Shown here piece after piece: positions 10,260 through 18,447 of a DNA stretch of 36,932 nt. Under the pieces are notes generated by a model, which saw only the letters and a list, made by a program, of their open reading frames with translations, was not told the DNA's origin and did not search any database. The stretch comes from Betaproteobacteria bacterium (GTDB lineage Bacteria > Pseudomonadota > Gammaproteobacteria > Burkholderiales > Burkholderiaceae), in the NCBI GenBank assembly GCA_009783065.1, contig WRHV01000009.1, positions 1 to 36,932 on the forward strand. The letters are read 5' to 3'. The position numbers were made by a program, and so were the translations under genes. How positions within the stretch are numbered: position 1 is the stretch's first letter; each line of letters begins with the position of its first letter.

Positions 10260-11291
10260 TTACATGCCGGTTTCTTGCGTGAAGGCGACAAAATCTTCCA
10301 GCTTGGCAAGCGCCACCCCGGACATGATGGCATCACGCGCCATGACAAGCCCGTCAGCGATGGAACCGGCGATATTGGCAGCGTAAAGCGCCGTCGCAGC
10401 ATTGAGTGCAATAATATCCGTTGCCGGCCCGCCTTTGCTGGTCAATCCCTCAAGGACCCGTTTTTTCGATTCTTCAGCATCCTTGACTTCAAAATTCCGG
10501 CTGGCAAACATGCGCAAGCCAAAATCCTCCGGATGAATATCATACTCGCGAACCTTCCCATCCGAAAGTTCGCCAATCAGCGTACTTGCCCCGAGCGAAA
10601 CTTCATCGAGGTTATCCCGCCCCCAAACAACCACCGCACGCTTGACCCCCATTTTTTGCAAAACGCGAACCTGGATGCCCACCAGATCCGGATGAAAAAC
10701 CCCCATCAGCACATTATCCGCATAAGCCGGATTCGTCAGTGGCCCAAGAATATTGAAAATGGTACGCACCCCCAATTCCCGGCGAACCGTCCGGGCATGT
10801 TCCATAGCCGAATGATGGTTGGGCGCATACATGAACCCGATTCCTGTCTTTTCAATGGACTTTGCAATCTGTTCCGGAGACAAATTAATATTGGCGTCCA
10901 ACGCTTCGAGCAAGTCCGCGCTGCCGGAAGATGATGAGACGCCGCGTCCGCCGTGCTTGGCGATGCGCGCCCCGCATGCCGCCGCAACAAACATGGACGC
11001 CGTGGAAATATTAAAAGTATTTGCCCCATCGCCACCGGTACCGACAATATCCAGTAAATTGCTTGTATCCGGCACCTCCACTTTGAGGGAAAATTCTCTT
11101 AACACCTGCGCTGCAGCGGCAATTTCGCCAACCGTTTCTTTTTTGACACGTAACCCCATTGTCAGCGCCGCAATCATGAGCGGCGACATTTCACCGCTCA
11201 TGATACGGCGGAATAAAGATAACATTTCATCATGAAAAATTTCGCGATGTTCAATGCATCGCACCAGTGCTTCCTGAGGAGTAATCGACAT
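10260..11291 (-). CDS. trpD: Anthranilate phosphoribosyltransferase
   Basis: Couples anthranilate to PRPP to make phosphoribosyl-anthranilate. The 343-residue chain has the N-terminal helical domain and the PRPP-binding GTGGD (in [17 protein letters not shown]). [25 protein letters not shown] residues, [11 protein letters not shown] and [10 protein letters not shown] follow, all diagnostic of TrpD. I chose the ATG at 11291 with GGAA 9 nt upstream; a TTG five codons earlier overlaps that ribosome site. The gene lies 51 bp after trpG, and its stop overlaps a possible trpC start. It is separate from the glutamine amidotransferase, unlike the TrpGD fusion of E. coli. Confidence 0.96.
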   Translation of the reverse strand: MSITPQEALVRCIEHREIFHDEMLSLFRRIMSGEMSPLMIAALTMGLRVKKETVGEIAAAAQVLREFSLKVEVPDTSNLLDIVGTGGDGANTFNISTASMFVAAACGARIAKHGGRGVSSSSGSADLLEALDANINLSPEQIAKSIEKTGIGFMYAPNHHSAMEHARTVRRELGVRTIFNILGPLTNPAYADNVLMGVFHPDLVGIQVRVLQKMGVKRAVVVWGRDNLDEVSLGASTLIGELSDGKVREYDIHPEDFGLRMFASRNFEVKDAEESKKRVLEGLTSKGGPATDIIALNAATALYAANIAGSIADGLVMARDAIMSGVALAKLEDFVAFTQETGM

Positions 11292-11342
11292 GATATGTAT
11301 TTCCAAAAAATAATTTGAATAATCCGGTAACCTTGTTTTATG

Positions 11343-11906
11343 TCAGGGTGTCAAAAAATTCCCGAGCAAGGCATGCCCCTGTTCCGACAAAACGGATTCC
11401 GGATGGAACTGTACGCCTTCTACGGGCAATGTCTTGTGACGCATTCCCATAATTTCGCCATCATCCGTCCATGCCGTTACTTCCAGGCAATCGGGCAATG
11501 AGCTTCGTTCAACGGCCAAAGAGTGGTAGCGGGTAATGGTGAGAGGACTGGGCAATCCGCGAAACACGCCGGTATGAGTATGGGTAATTCGTGAAACCTT
11601 GCCGTGCATGATCTGCTTTGCACGCACAACCCTGCCGCCAAATGCGGCGCCGATAGCCTGGTGTCCCAGGCATACGCCCAAAATGGGGATAACACCGGAA
11701 AACCGCTTCAATACCTCAAGGGAAATACCCGCGCTATCTGGCCCGCCTGGGCCGGGAGAAATACAGATCCGGTCCGGTTTGAGGCGCGTTATATCATCCA
11801 ATGTGATGGTATCGTTCCGGTAAACCTGCACTTCTTCCCCAAGCTCACCAAAATACTGCACCAGGTTATAAGTAAATGAATCGTAATTATCTATCATCAG
11901 CAACAT
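11343..11906 (-). CDS. trpG: Anthranilate synthase glutamine amidotransferase subunit
   Basis: Supplies ammonia from glutamine to the TrpE subunit of anthranilate synthase. The 187-residue class I amidotransferase has its triad visible: C79 in GVCLGHQ, and H168 and E170 in VQFHPES. The N-terminal [16 protein letters not shown] and the oxyanion segment [10 protein letters not shown] are also present. The start at 11906 has GGAG 6 nt upstream. A frame extension to 11918 has no ribosome site of its own. In relatives the same subunit may also serve p-aminobenzoate synthesis (PabA). The first gene of this cluster is normally trpE, but here a ~300-bp leader and yacG lie upstream, so the partner TrpE is encoded elsewhere. 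Confidence 0.93.
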   Translation of the reverse strand: MLLMIDNYDSFTYNLVQYFGELGEEVQVYRNDTITLDDITRLKPDRICISPGPGGPDSAGISLEVLKRFSGVIPILGVCLGHQAIGAAFGGRVVRAKQIMHGKVSRITHTHTGVFRGLPSPLTITRYHSLAVERSSLPDCLEVTAWTDDGEIMGMRHKTLPVEGVQFHPESVLSEQGHALLGNFLTP

Positions 11907-12204
11907 GAACCACTCCATGGATTCTGTCAGAAACCGCGACTACCACAGGACAATCGGATTTCAGACTGACTGCCAGCCACATGAATATGCGGCACAAAAT
12001 CAAAATTGGGATTTTTTATACGCCGTAAAGGCGTACAGAGTCGTCAGGCAATTGGCTTACGCCAGCGCTGAGAAAGGAATGTTGTCGTGAATGGATTCAT
12101 TTTGACCATAGGCATCATTATACCTTATTCAGGAATAATCACAAATCCGTCAAAAATCTTTCCTGACCCGCAGACCCATATCGTTCAACCTGGATATTGG
12201 AAAA
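11907..12204 (-). promoter_or_regulatory. Promoter and leader region of trpGDC
   Basis: On the minus strand a perfect -10 TATAAT (12117-12122) has TTGTGA as a possible -35, 16 bp upstream. About 200 nt of leader follow. In it an 18-residue frame (12100 down to 12044, one Trp codon at 12062-12064) overlaps the first of three mutually complementary segments: GGCGTA at 12058-12063, TACGCC at 12030-12035 and GGCGTA at 12019-12024. These could form alternative hairpins. No T tract follows the second hairpin, so classical attenuation is not shown. No coding gene is seen in this stretch. Confidence 0.4.
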
Positions 12205-12387
12205 TCAGAAAGATTCGTTTTCTTCATCATGCTCGACCGGTTCGACAGTCGGCACCGTATACTTTTCATCCGCCCACGCGCCCAGATCAATCTGCTTGCA
12301 ACGTTCAGAACAAAAAGGGCGGTAAATGTTTTTTTCCTTCCACTCAACCTCTACGCCGCACACTGGACATTTAACCTTTGTCGCCAT
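12205..12387 (-). CDS. yacG: DNA gyrase inhibitor / zinc-binding protein YacG
   Basis: A 60-residue protein with four cysteines arranged as CPVC (8-11) and C-x3-C ([15 protein letters not shown]), the YacG zinc ribbon. In E. coli YacG binds GyrB and inhibits gyrase. The tail is acidic, as usual in the family. ATG start at 12387, 4 bp after the zapD stop. It is the last gene of coaE-zapD-yacG, an order kept widely in beta- and gammaproteobacteria. Confidence 0.93.
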   Translation of the reverse strand: MATKVKCPVCGVEVEWKEKNIYRPFCSERCKQIDLGAWADEKYTVPTVEPVEHDEENESF

Positions 12388-12391
12388 AAAT

Positions 12392-13141
12392 TCAACACAA
12401 TGTCAGTTCAAACGGGATATCACTATCAATCGGCTTGGGCTTCATATCGCCATCCTGTGAAGTAAAACGAACCCACAACATATACTTGTTGGCGGAAGCT
12501 TCGGGTATGACGTTAAGTTCCGGATTTAGTTCCATGCGCAACATCTGGTAAGTTTTGCCTTGCAGCATTTGCTGGTAACTTCCGGACTGGGCAATAATCT
12601 TGACCCGTATTCCGGAATCGCGCAAAAGCCGTAATACCATATTGACCGCATTAAACAACGGCAATAGAGGAGCAAACCAGTTTTCAATATCCTGATGCCG
12701 CTTTTCTGCCGGCCTGTTTTGCCAGGCATAATATGAGGGAAGATCAAATTCACAGGCGCCGCCAGGAATAATTGTACGACCGCGAATGCCCATCAGCCAC
12801 TCATTATCACGTATTGCCTGGCCTGTTTTTCCCTGTGTATTGATAAGGGCGCTGCTAATCCTTTCAACATCAACCAGTACCGAATCCAGAACTTCAGCCT
12901 GAACATTGGGATGCGTGCGATATCCGGTCAATGTCTGTTTTTGACGCTCAAGCTCCTGTAGCAGATCGGACTTTAGATCAGCCCGGCCGACAACCTCAAG
13001 CATTTCGAATATGGTCGACAATGCCACATGATGCTGCAATGGATGTTCCTGGTTGAGAAAATACTGGAACCGCTCATACAAGTCTTCTAGTCGCAACAAC
13101 GTTCGTATGCGCTCGTTGAAAGGATATTCGTAAATGATCAA
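12392..13141 (-). CDS. zapD: Cell division protein ZapD
   Basis: A 249-residue all-helical protein of the ZapD (YacF, DUF1342) family, which binds the FtsZ C-terminal tail and bundles protofilaments at the Z-ring. The N-terminus ([20 protein letters not shown]) is the most conserved part of the family. The only sensible start is a TTG at 13139-13141. AAGGG lies about 7 nt upstream and an in-frame TAA stands a few codons before, so an ATG start is excluded. It lies between coaE (67-bp gap) and yacG (4-bp gap) and is most likely in the same operon. Confidence 0.92.
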   Translation of the reverse strand: MIIYEYPFNERIRTLLRLEDLYERFQYFLNQEHPLQHHVALSTIFEMLEVVGRADLKSDLLQELERQKQTLTGYRTHPNVQAEVLDSVLVDVERISSALINTQGKTGQAIRDNEWLMGIRGRTIIPGGACEFDLPSYYAWQNRPAEKRHQDIENWFAPLLPLFNAVNMVLRLLRDSGIRVKIIAQSGSYQQMLQGKTYQMLRMELNPELNVIPEASANKYMLWVRFTSQDGDMKPKPIDSDIPFELTLC

Positions 13142-13208
13142 AATGAGCCCTTTTTATTTTGTATACCTTGTCAACATCCTATGATTTTGAATGATACAAA
13201 ATTAAAAT

Positions 13209-13862
13209 TCAATTTAAATTTTCTTTCATCGCCTCTTTTTCGACGATTTTTTTATATTCCGCATCCAGACGGGCAACTTCCGCAGATAAGTGTTCCATCC
13301 CTTTGTCGTTGAGAATCATATCGTCTGCAACGGCTCTGCGTTCTGCCCGCGTTGCCTGTGCCGCTATGATGGACTCCACCTGTTCGCGGTCCATCTGACT
13401 TCGCACCATCACTCGCTTGATCTGTAACGCTTCGGGACAATCCACCACCAGAATACGGCTTACCATATCCTGCCAAATCGGCTGCTCCACCAACAGGGGA
13501 ATGACGAAAATAACATAGGCATTCTTTAGCTGCGCCGCCTGATCAAGCGCATCCTGCCGGATCATCGGATGCAGGATATTTTCCAGTTTCTTTTTGGCCG
13601 ATGAATCCTGAAATACCAGTTCCCGCATTTTTACCCGGTTGAGGGAACCATCTTCACTCATGAACGCAGAACCAAACTCCTGCCGGATCATATTCATTGC
13701 ACGCCCGCCAGGAGCAGTCAACTTATGAGCAATCTCATCCGTGTCAATCACACCTGCGCCACATTCGGCAAACAATTTCGCAACCGTGGATTTTCCACTG
13801 CCAATCCCGCCGGTCAGTCCCAATGAAAAAAAAGGGATGCGTGATTTCCTACTGGCTCGCAT
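13209..13862 (-). CDS. coaE: Dephospho-CoA kinase
   Basis: Phosphorylates the 3'-OH of dephospho-CoA, the last step of coenzyme A synthesis. The 217-residue P-loop kinase carries GLTGGIGSGKST with Walker A at residues 18-26, then VIDTDEIAHKLT and LxNILHPMIR. The lid region is RSQMDREQVESIIAAQ. The N-terminus is about 12 residues longer than in most CoaE proteins (basic MRASRKSRIP), and the ATG at 13862 has only a weak ribosome site. No nearer ATG exists before the P-loop. In many relatives pilD precedes coaE, but here the upstream sequence is non-coding and ends in a MITE-like repeat. Confidence 0.93.
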   Translation of the reverse strand: MRASRKSRIPFFSLGLTGGIGSGKSTVAKLFAECGAGVIDTDEIAHKLTAPGGRAMNMIRQEFGSAFMSEDGSLNRVKMRELVFQDSSAKKKLENILHPMIRQDALDQAAQLKNAYVIFVIPLLVEQPIWQDMVSRILVVDCPEALQIKRVMVRSQMDREQVESIIAAQATRAERRAVADDMILNDKGMEHLSAEVARLDAEYKKIVEKEAMKENLN

Positions 13863-14012
13863 TCGAATACATCTACCCTGTTATATATAAAAGAATCCGA
13901 TCTGATCGGCCCGCTATTTTCTGCTTCCGATTTTATAAATTATAACGCCAGCCAACCCCGACAAGTATGATCTATCAGGAAGACTGACATCTTCCCTAAA
14001 AGGAGAGGGACG
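13863..14012. other. Non-coding region between coaE and the repeat
   Basis: AT-rich, with a minus-strand TATAAT at 13939-13944 that may be the -10 of the coaE-zapD-yacG operon. No good -35 is seen. No remnant of pilD is recognisable. Confidence 0.4.
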
Positions 14013-14190
14013 AGGGTCAGCCCTCATTAAATTGCCTGCTGCAAAGCCGCTATTTCCCGTCTGCCTGCGTTGCCGGTTCAAAATTGAACTCGCCGTATGT
14101 TCAATACGTCATCGTCCAATTTTGGCCCTGCGCCTTGGCAGACAGAAAAAATCGACTTTTCGCGACGACAAATTAATGAGGGCTGACCCT
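14013..14190. repeat. MITE-like palindromic element, 178 bp
   Basis: The ends are perfect 18-bp inverted repeats: AGGGTCAGCCCTCATTAA at 14013-14030 and its reverse complement at 14173-14190. Inside them the two halves stay imperfectly complementary almost to the centre. Examples are TTGCC near 14032 against TTGTC, GTCTGCC at 14069-14075 against its complement at 14147-14153, and CAAAATTG near 14090 against CAAAATTGG at the other side. The transcript would fold into one long hairpin. No open frame or transposase is present, so it would have to be moved in trans. No clear target-site duplication is visible. The right end overlaps the stop codon of slmA. Confidence 0.75.
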
Positions 14191-14764
14191 AGACCAGAAG
14201 CAATCTGATCTGCGTCGGCATCTCTTCAGTCAGGCTGATCTTAAATCCCGTCTTGGCATAGCGCTGCCAGCGACCGGCGACAAATGCGACTATCATTCCA
14301 GCGCGGATACCCGCCTCATCTTCCTTTCCATAACCCTGCGCGGCAGCAATGCGCAGACTCTGGCGAAATGCCAGTTCCACCCGATCATAAAACTGGTTCA
14401 TCCGGAATTGCAACCGGCCATCTTCATTGGCAAGCACATCCCCTGTGAGAACACGGGTCATGCCGGGATTGCGTTCGGCAAAATTCAGCAACATGATGAT
14501 CATCGCCTGCGCCTGCATCAACCCGCTTTTTTCCTGTTCTGCAATCTGATTGACTAACCCGAAAACCGTTGTCTCGATAAATTCAATCAACCCTTCAAAC
14601 ATTTGCGCCTTGCTGGCGAAATGACGATAAAGCGCTGCTTCGGAAAGGGAAAGACGTTGCGCCAATGCGGCTGTCGTGATTTTTTCGCCTTGCGGTTGCT
14701 CAAGCATCTGAGCCAATGCCTGAAGAATCTGCAATTTTCGCTCACCTGATCGGCCAGATGACAT
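14189..14764 (-). CDS. slmA: Nucleoid occlusion factor SlmA (TetR family)
   Basis: A 191-residue TetR-type protein. The N-terminal helix-turn-helix (about 26-60) reads ITTAALAQRLSLSEAALYRHFASKAQMF, very close to SlmA. The body has LLNFAERNPGMTRVLTGD, a SlmA hallmark. SlmA binds DNA sites across the chromosome and blocks FtsZ assembly over the nucleoid. The ATG at 14764 has GAGGGA 7 nt upstream; a TTG at 14779 overlaps that ribosome site. The stop codon TAG shares two bases with the end of the MITE-like element, so the last codon or codons may have been set by its insertion. It lies 29 bp after the HAD gene, as in other Burkholderiales. Confidence 0.9.
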   Translation of the reverse strand: MSSGRSGERKLQILQALAQMLEQPQGEKITTAALAQRLSLSEAALYRHFASKAQMFEGLIEFIETTVFGLVNQIAEQEKSGLMQAQAMIIMLLNFAERNPGMTRVLTGDVLANEDGRLQFRMNQFYDRVELAFRQSLRIAAAQGYGKEDEAGIRAGMIVAFVAGRWQRYAKTGFKISLTEEMPTQIRLLLV

Positions 14765-14793
14765 AGAACATTCCCTCAAAACGGATAAAAATA

Positions 14794-15510
14794 TTACCTG
14801 AACTTTGCAAGACGGTTAGGCAACTGCCATATGGAATGCACTTTCACATCAACAAATGCAGGCCGATTTTTCTGTTCCACCCTCTTTTTTACAGGAGAAG
14901 CATGGCCGGAAAACCGATCCCGGCCTGTATAACGGGTAACCAGTGCCGTCCGCATCCCAACGGCTCTGCCAGCCTTTAATGCAGCTTCACTGTCTTCAAC
15001 CAGCACACATTGTGGAGAACGAATACCTTCCGATGCCAATAGTTTGCGAAACAGCCTTTTGGATGGCTTGGGTAAAAGCTGCCTGTGAACCTGCATCGAT
15101 TCGATAGAAACATGTTGAGCAAAATGCCTGTGCAAACCAAGATGTTTTAACACATCCCGTGAATAACCGTAAGCGGAATTGGTCAGAAGAATCTTTTTTC
15201 CAGGCAACCGCTGCATGAGGCGTTTAATCCCGCGCTCAGCTCGAATTATCAAAGAAAGGTCTCCTAAATTATGGGATGCCTTCAAAAATACTTCCGGCCT
15301 AACACCATGATGGCGAATCATACCAAGCAGAGTCGCACCATAGTGTTTCCAGTATAAAAGGCGGATGGCATTTGCGGACTCTAATGAAATCGGCTCGCCA
15401 GGTTTTCCAGCATGTTCTGCAATAAAAACATTCATGTTGGCAGTAATGGCAGGCAAAACAGCATGGGATGCATCATGCAATGTATTGTCCAGATCAAATA
15501 TCCAGATCAT
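14794..15510 (-). CDS. HAD-family hydrolase, probable pyrimidine 5'-nucleotidase
   Basis: A 238-residue haloacid-dehalogenase phosphatase. Motif I is FDLDNT (nucleophile D6, acid D8) followed by LHDASHAVLPAI, motif II is LLTNSAYGYS, and motif IV is VLVEDSEAALKAG. The LHDASHA stretch is typical of the subfamily annotated as pyrimidine 5'-nucleotidase beside slmA in Burkholderiales. The substrate is not provable from sequence. The start could be the ATG at 15510 or a GTG at 15516, which has GGAGG 7 nt upstream. The longer frame to 15540 lacks family similarity. The C-terminal ~40 residues after RDRF are basic and less conserved. Confidence 0.82.
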   Translation of the reverse strand: MIWIFDLDNTLHDASHAVLPAITANMNVFIAEHAGKPGEPISLESANAIRLLYWKHYGATLLGMIRHHGVRPEVFLKASHNLGDLSLIIRAERGIKRLMQRLPGKKILLTNSAYGYSRDVLKHLGLHRHFAQHVSIESMQVHRQLLPKPSKRLFRKLLASEGIRSPQCVLVEDSEAALKAGRAVGMRTALVTRYTGRDRFSGHASPVKKRVEQKNRPAFVDVKVHSIWQLPNRLAKFR

Positions 15511-15563
15511 CCCCACCCTTTTGCCTCCAGGAAAAACCATGCAAACATTGGTTTTTATCCGAT

Positions 15564-17258
15564 TCAGGATTTACTTTTTGTTTTCGTCTTTTCCTTTATT
15601 TTTCCGGCTTCATAACGCTTGGTTACCCACCATTGCTGAAGAATGGACAAAAGGTTGTTAACCACCCAGTAAAGCACTAACCCGGCAGGGAAGAAGAAGA
15701 ATGTGACAGAAAAGATAATCGGCATCGTCATCATCAGCTTGGCCTGCAACGGGTCCGGTGGCGGCGGACTCATTTTTTGCTGGATGAACATGGAAATGGC
15801 CATCAGAATTGGCAGGATATAAAACGGATCAGGCGCCGCCAGGTCTGTAATCCAGCCAAGCCACGGCGCATTACGGATTTCAACGCTGGCCAGCAATACC
15901 CAGTAAAGCGAGATAAATACGGGAATCTGGATAACAACCGGCAAACAACCGCCAATCGGATTGATTTTTTCTGCTTTGTAATAATCCATCAGAACCTGGT
16001 TCTGACGAGGCTTATCATCCTTGTAGCGTTCCTTAAGCTCCATGATTTTAGGCATGTGCTGCTTCATGCGCGCCATACTGCGATAACTGGCTGCCGAAAG
16101 GGGAATAAAAGCGATCTTGATCAGAACCGTCAGTAAAATGATCGTCCAGCCCCAGTTACCGACTTCATTATAAATCTGCACCATCAGCCAAAAAATCGGC
16201 TTGGCAATAATCGTCAGCCAGCCATAATCTTTCACCAGCTCTAATCCGGGAGTGATTTTTTCAAGAACAGCTGACTCCTGCGGCCCCGCAAAAAGGCGGG
16301 ATTCTACCGTTGCCGTTTTATTGGGCTCAATCGTTCCTACAGGTATAACCGAGCCAAAAGCAAAAAGGTTTTTATCGATTTTTCGGGCAAAATTCTCGCG
16401 GAAGACATTTTCTTTGGGAATAAAGGCCGAAACGAAATAATGCTGAACCATCCCGACCCAGCCGTTATCCACCTTGGTGGCAAATTCAGCTTTGCCGTCT
16501 GCAATCTTGTCAAAATCCAGCTTCTGGAACTTCTCTTCCGTCGAATAAACCGCCGGTCCGGTAAACGTGCTGATCCAGCGTGATTGTCCTTCCGGTTTAC
16601 TGTCATCGCGAACCAGTTGAAGATAAATGGAAGGATTGATCGGCTCATTCTTTAAATTGATCACATCATGTCTAATATCAATGGTGTAATCATTCCGGCG
16701 GAAAGTGTAAGTCTTAGTCAGGCGAACACCCCCCTGTTCCGCATCCATAATTAATTGAATTTCATTGGCATCACCCAAAGTCCGGCTGCCCGGCCGGACT
16801 GAATAACGGGTGGTATGGTTGGGATACAGACCGCCCGTCAATCCTGTTTGTGCCAAATAGGTCAAATGCTCGCTCATCTGGAAAAGCTGCATATGCTTTT
16901 CCGTATCCACATTGTCACGGTGATTGAGCAACTCCAGCTTTTCAAAAACGCCACCCGCCGTGTTGATCCGCGCCACTAGAACATCCGTTGTAATGGTGAT
17001 CACTTCTGCGGGCTTAACCGGTTGCAATGGCTTGACATCGGTTGCCTGCTTCACCGGCTCTTTGGCAGCCGGTATGGCGGCTGTCTGGATAGGAACTTCC
17101 GGCAAGCCCTCCTTATCCTTTTCCGCCTGTTTAGCCTGCTCAACCCCTCTTCTAAAAAACACAGATGTACCACCCCTGTACACCTGCCAGTTATCCCAGA
17201 GCATGAAAAGCGCTATTGCCAAAACAAGCCATAACGTAGTGCGTTTTTTAGTATCCAT
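15564..17258 (-). CDS. yidC: Membrane protein insertase YidC
   Basis: A 564-residue inner-membrane insertase of the Oxa1 superfamily in the long Gram-negative form. TM1 is at residues about 8-21 (TLWLVLAIALFMLW). A large periplasmic P1 beta domain (about 55-345) follows. The conserved core is next: NWGWTIILLTVLIKIAFIPLS, the cytoplasmic hairpin with MKELKERYKDD-like residues, GGCLPVVIQIPVFISLYWVLL, and two last helices ending FPAGLVLYWVVNNLLSILQQWW. A basic tail (KEKTKTKSKS) may contact the ribosome. YidC inserts small membrane proteins alone or with SecYEG. It sits 41 bp after yidD in the rpmH-rnpA-yidD-yidC cluster. Confidence 0.97.
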   Translation of the reverse strand: MDTKKRTTLWLVLAIALFMLWDNWQVYRGGTSVFFRRGVEQAKQAEKDKEGLPEVPIQTAAIPAAKEPVKQATDVKPLQPVKPAEVITITTDVLVARINTAGGVFEKLELLNHRDNVDTEKHMQLFQMSEHLTYLAQTGLTGGLYPNHTTRYSVRPGSRTLGDANEIQLIMDAEQGGVRLTKTYTFRRNDYTIDIRHDVINLKNEPINPSIYLQLVRDDSKPEGQSRWISTFTGPAVYSTEEKFQKLDFDKIADGKAEFATKVDNGWVGMVQHYFVSAFIPKENVFRENFARKIDKNLFAFGSVIPVGTIEPNKTATVESRLFAGPQESAVLEKITPGLELVKDYGWLTIIAKPIFWLMVQIYNEVGNWGWTIILLTVLIKIAFIPLSAASYRSMARMKQHMPKIMELKERYKDDKPRQNQVLMDYYKAEKINPIGGCLPVVIQIPVFISLYWVLLASVEIRNAPWLGWITDLAAPDPFYILPILMAISMFIQQKMSPPPPDPLQAKLMMTMPIIFSVTFFFFPAGLVLYWVVNNLLSILQQWWVTKRYEAGKIKEKTKTKSKS

Positions 17259-17299
17259 AAATCTTTAATTCTGTTGTTTACACCAAGACGAAATTGATT

Positions 17300-17530
17300 T
17301 TATTTCTTTGGTGGAACGGGATCAAACCCACCTGAATGCCACGGATGACATTTACATAATCGACAAACCGCCAGAAACAATCCCTTGATGCCGCCATGCG
17401 TGAATACGGCTTCAATTGCATATTGTGAACAGGTCGGATAAAAACGACAATTTTGCCCTAAAAAGGGGCTAATGCACAATTGATATCCACGCAGCAAAAA
17501 AAGCAAAATCAATTGTAACGGCGATTTCAT
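17300..17530 (-). CDS. yidD: Membrane protein insertion efficiency factor YidD
   Basis: A 76-residue protein with the family core [28 protein letters not shown], then [30 protein letters not shown] short amphipathic or hydrophobic N-terminus ([10 protein letters not shown]) attaches it to the inner membrane. YidD assists YidC-mediated insertion. The start at 17530 has GGAAGAGC just upstream and overlaps the rnpA stop by 4 bases (ATGA), implying translational coupling. The longer open frame upstream is rnpA in another phase. Confidence 0.95.
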   Translation of the reverse strand: MKSPLQLILLFLLRGYQLCISPFLGQNCRFYPTCSQYAIEAVFTHGGIKGLFLAVCRLCKCHPWHSGGFDPVPPKK

Positions 17531-17913
17531 CCGCTCTTCCCATCCGTTGTTTGTGACGCAAATAGCTGTTCCAACTCCTGTCGTAATTGTCGTTTCAGAT
17601 TCACGCTGGCGGCAGGCTCTCCCCGAACCATAACCAAACCAGAAAGCCGCACAATACAATCCATTGCAGACAACTCTGTCTTCCTAAATACTTCCCGGCA
17701 AACCCGTTTGATGGTATTACGGGTTACTGCCCGTGGAGCAAAGCGTTTCGCAACAACCAGACCGAGACGAGCGTGCGGCAAAACGCTCTTCCGCGCATAT
17801 AAAATGAAATGCGCGGTTCTATTTTTTGGCTTTAAACGAAAAACGGATGAAAAATCATCCGTTTTAACGATACGCCTTTCGCGTGAAAATGAAGCTCCCA
17901 CACGATAAGCCAT
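17527..17913 (-). CDS. rnpA: Ribonuclease P protein component
   Basis: The basic 128-residue protein partner of RNase P RNA, which matures tRNA 5' ends. The conserved segments are [16 protein letters not shown] near the start, [27 protein letters not shown] (the RNR-like motif, about 67-93) and a DCIVRL strand. The ATG at 17913 is the first start that fits family length and lies 13 bp after the rpmH stop. The open frame continues upstream inside rpmH, but that part is an overlap artefact. The ribosome site is weak, so coupling to rpmH is likely. Confidence 0.94.
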   Translation of the reverse strand: MAYRVGASFSRERRIVKTDDFSSVFRLKPKNRTAHFILYARKSVLPHARLGLVVAKRFAPRAVTRNTIKRVCREVFRKTELSAMDCIVRLSGLVMVRGEPAASVNLKRQLRQELEQLFASQTTDGKSG

Positions 17914-17926
17914 TGCCACTGCCCGG

Positions 17927-18061
17927 CTATACGGCCAAGCGTTTACGGCCTTTGGCGCGACGTGCATTGAGCACGGCACGACCACTTCTCGTCGCCATAC
18001 GGGCACGAAAACCGTGGGTGCGCTTGCGGCGCACAACTGAAGGTTGATAGGTACGTTTCAT
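17927..18061 (-). CDS. rpmH: 50S ribosomal protein L34
   Basis: A 44-residue, very basic protein that reads [20 protein letters not shown] and continues [15 protein letters not shown] to a KGRKRLAV end, an almost canonical bL34. ATG at 18059-18061 with GCGAGA upstream, TAG at 17927-17929. First gene of the rpmH-rnpA-yidD-yidC operon that diverges from dnaA. Confidence 0.97.
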   Translation of the reverse strand: MKRTYQPSVVRRKRTHGFRARMATRSGRAVLNARRAKGRKRLAV

Positions 18062-18447
18062 GGTGTCTCGCTAATCAGCAATAATAAACGGATAAATCTG
18101 TTGTTCTGTCAAACTGATATGACCGGTTGGCATAACCATGCCCGCCATGGTGAAAGTATCATTTTGCACACAAAGAACCTGTGATTAAACCGTAATTTAC
18201 CCTTGCCTGTCAAGACAGTAAACTATTTCGATAAATAAATCAGGCAAAATCTGTCCCGACCTGTGGATAACTTTCTTAATTTCGAGTAAAATAATACAAT
18301 TCCAATTTATGACATTTTCTGTTTTTATCTCTATCCCTCCGGATCATAGATAATGGTTTTTCATGAAAAAAACAGGAAAAAAGCTGATTCCAAAAACTTT
18401 GAGTTACCGGAATGAGCATAGCGGATTAATCTATTTTATTCACAAGC
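18062..18447. other. rpmH-dnaA intergenic region, candidate replication origin
   Basis: A 386-bp gap between divergent rpmH and dnaA, the classic oriC position in many bacteria. A perfect DnaA box (TGTGGATAA, complement TTATCCACA) is at 18262-18270. A one-mismatch box (TTATTCACA) is at 18436-18444, 3 bp before the dnaA ATG, and might also mediate autoregulation. A 2-mismatch TGTGATTAA is at 18180-18188. The stretch 18270-18345 is AT-rich. Two good boxes are few for an origin, so the assignment is tentative. Confidence 0.5.
18081..18112 (-). promoter_or_regulatory. Possible rpmH promoter
   Basis: A perfect -35 TTGACA lies on the minus strand at 18107-18112. The -10 is less clear: TTTATT at 18 bp (18083-18088) or TATTAT at 20 bp (18081-18086), about 20 nt ahead of rpmH. 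Confidence 0.4.

Noticed and set aside
10275..10934. 219-aa plus-strand frame opposite trpD
   Set aside because: It is an antisense shadow of a fully conserved trpD sequence.
12019..12035. Hairpin TACGCC/GGCGTA as a terminator upstream of trpG
   Set aside because: No T tract follows on the minus strand (it is followed by A residues); on the plus strand the T tract precedes the stem.
17531..17659. N-terminal extension of YidD to 119 aa
   Set aside because: It reads through rnpA in another phase, and the YidD family starts at the Met at 17530.
17914..18036. N-terminal extension of RnpA to 169 aa
   Set aside because: It overlaps the well-supported rpmH gene in another frame and has no family similarity.
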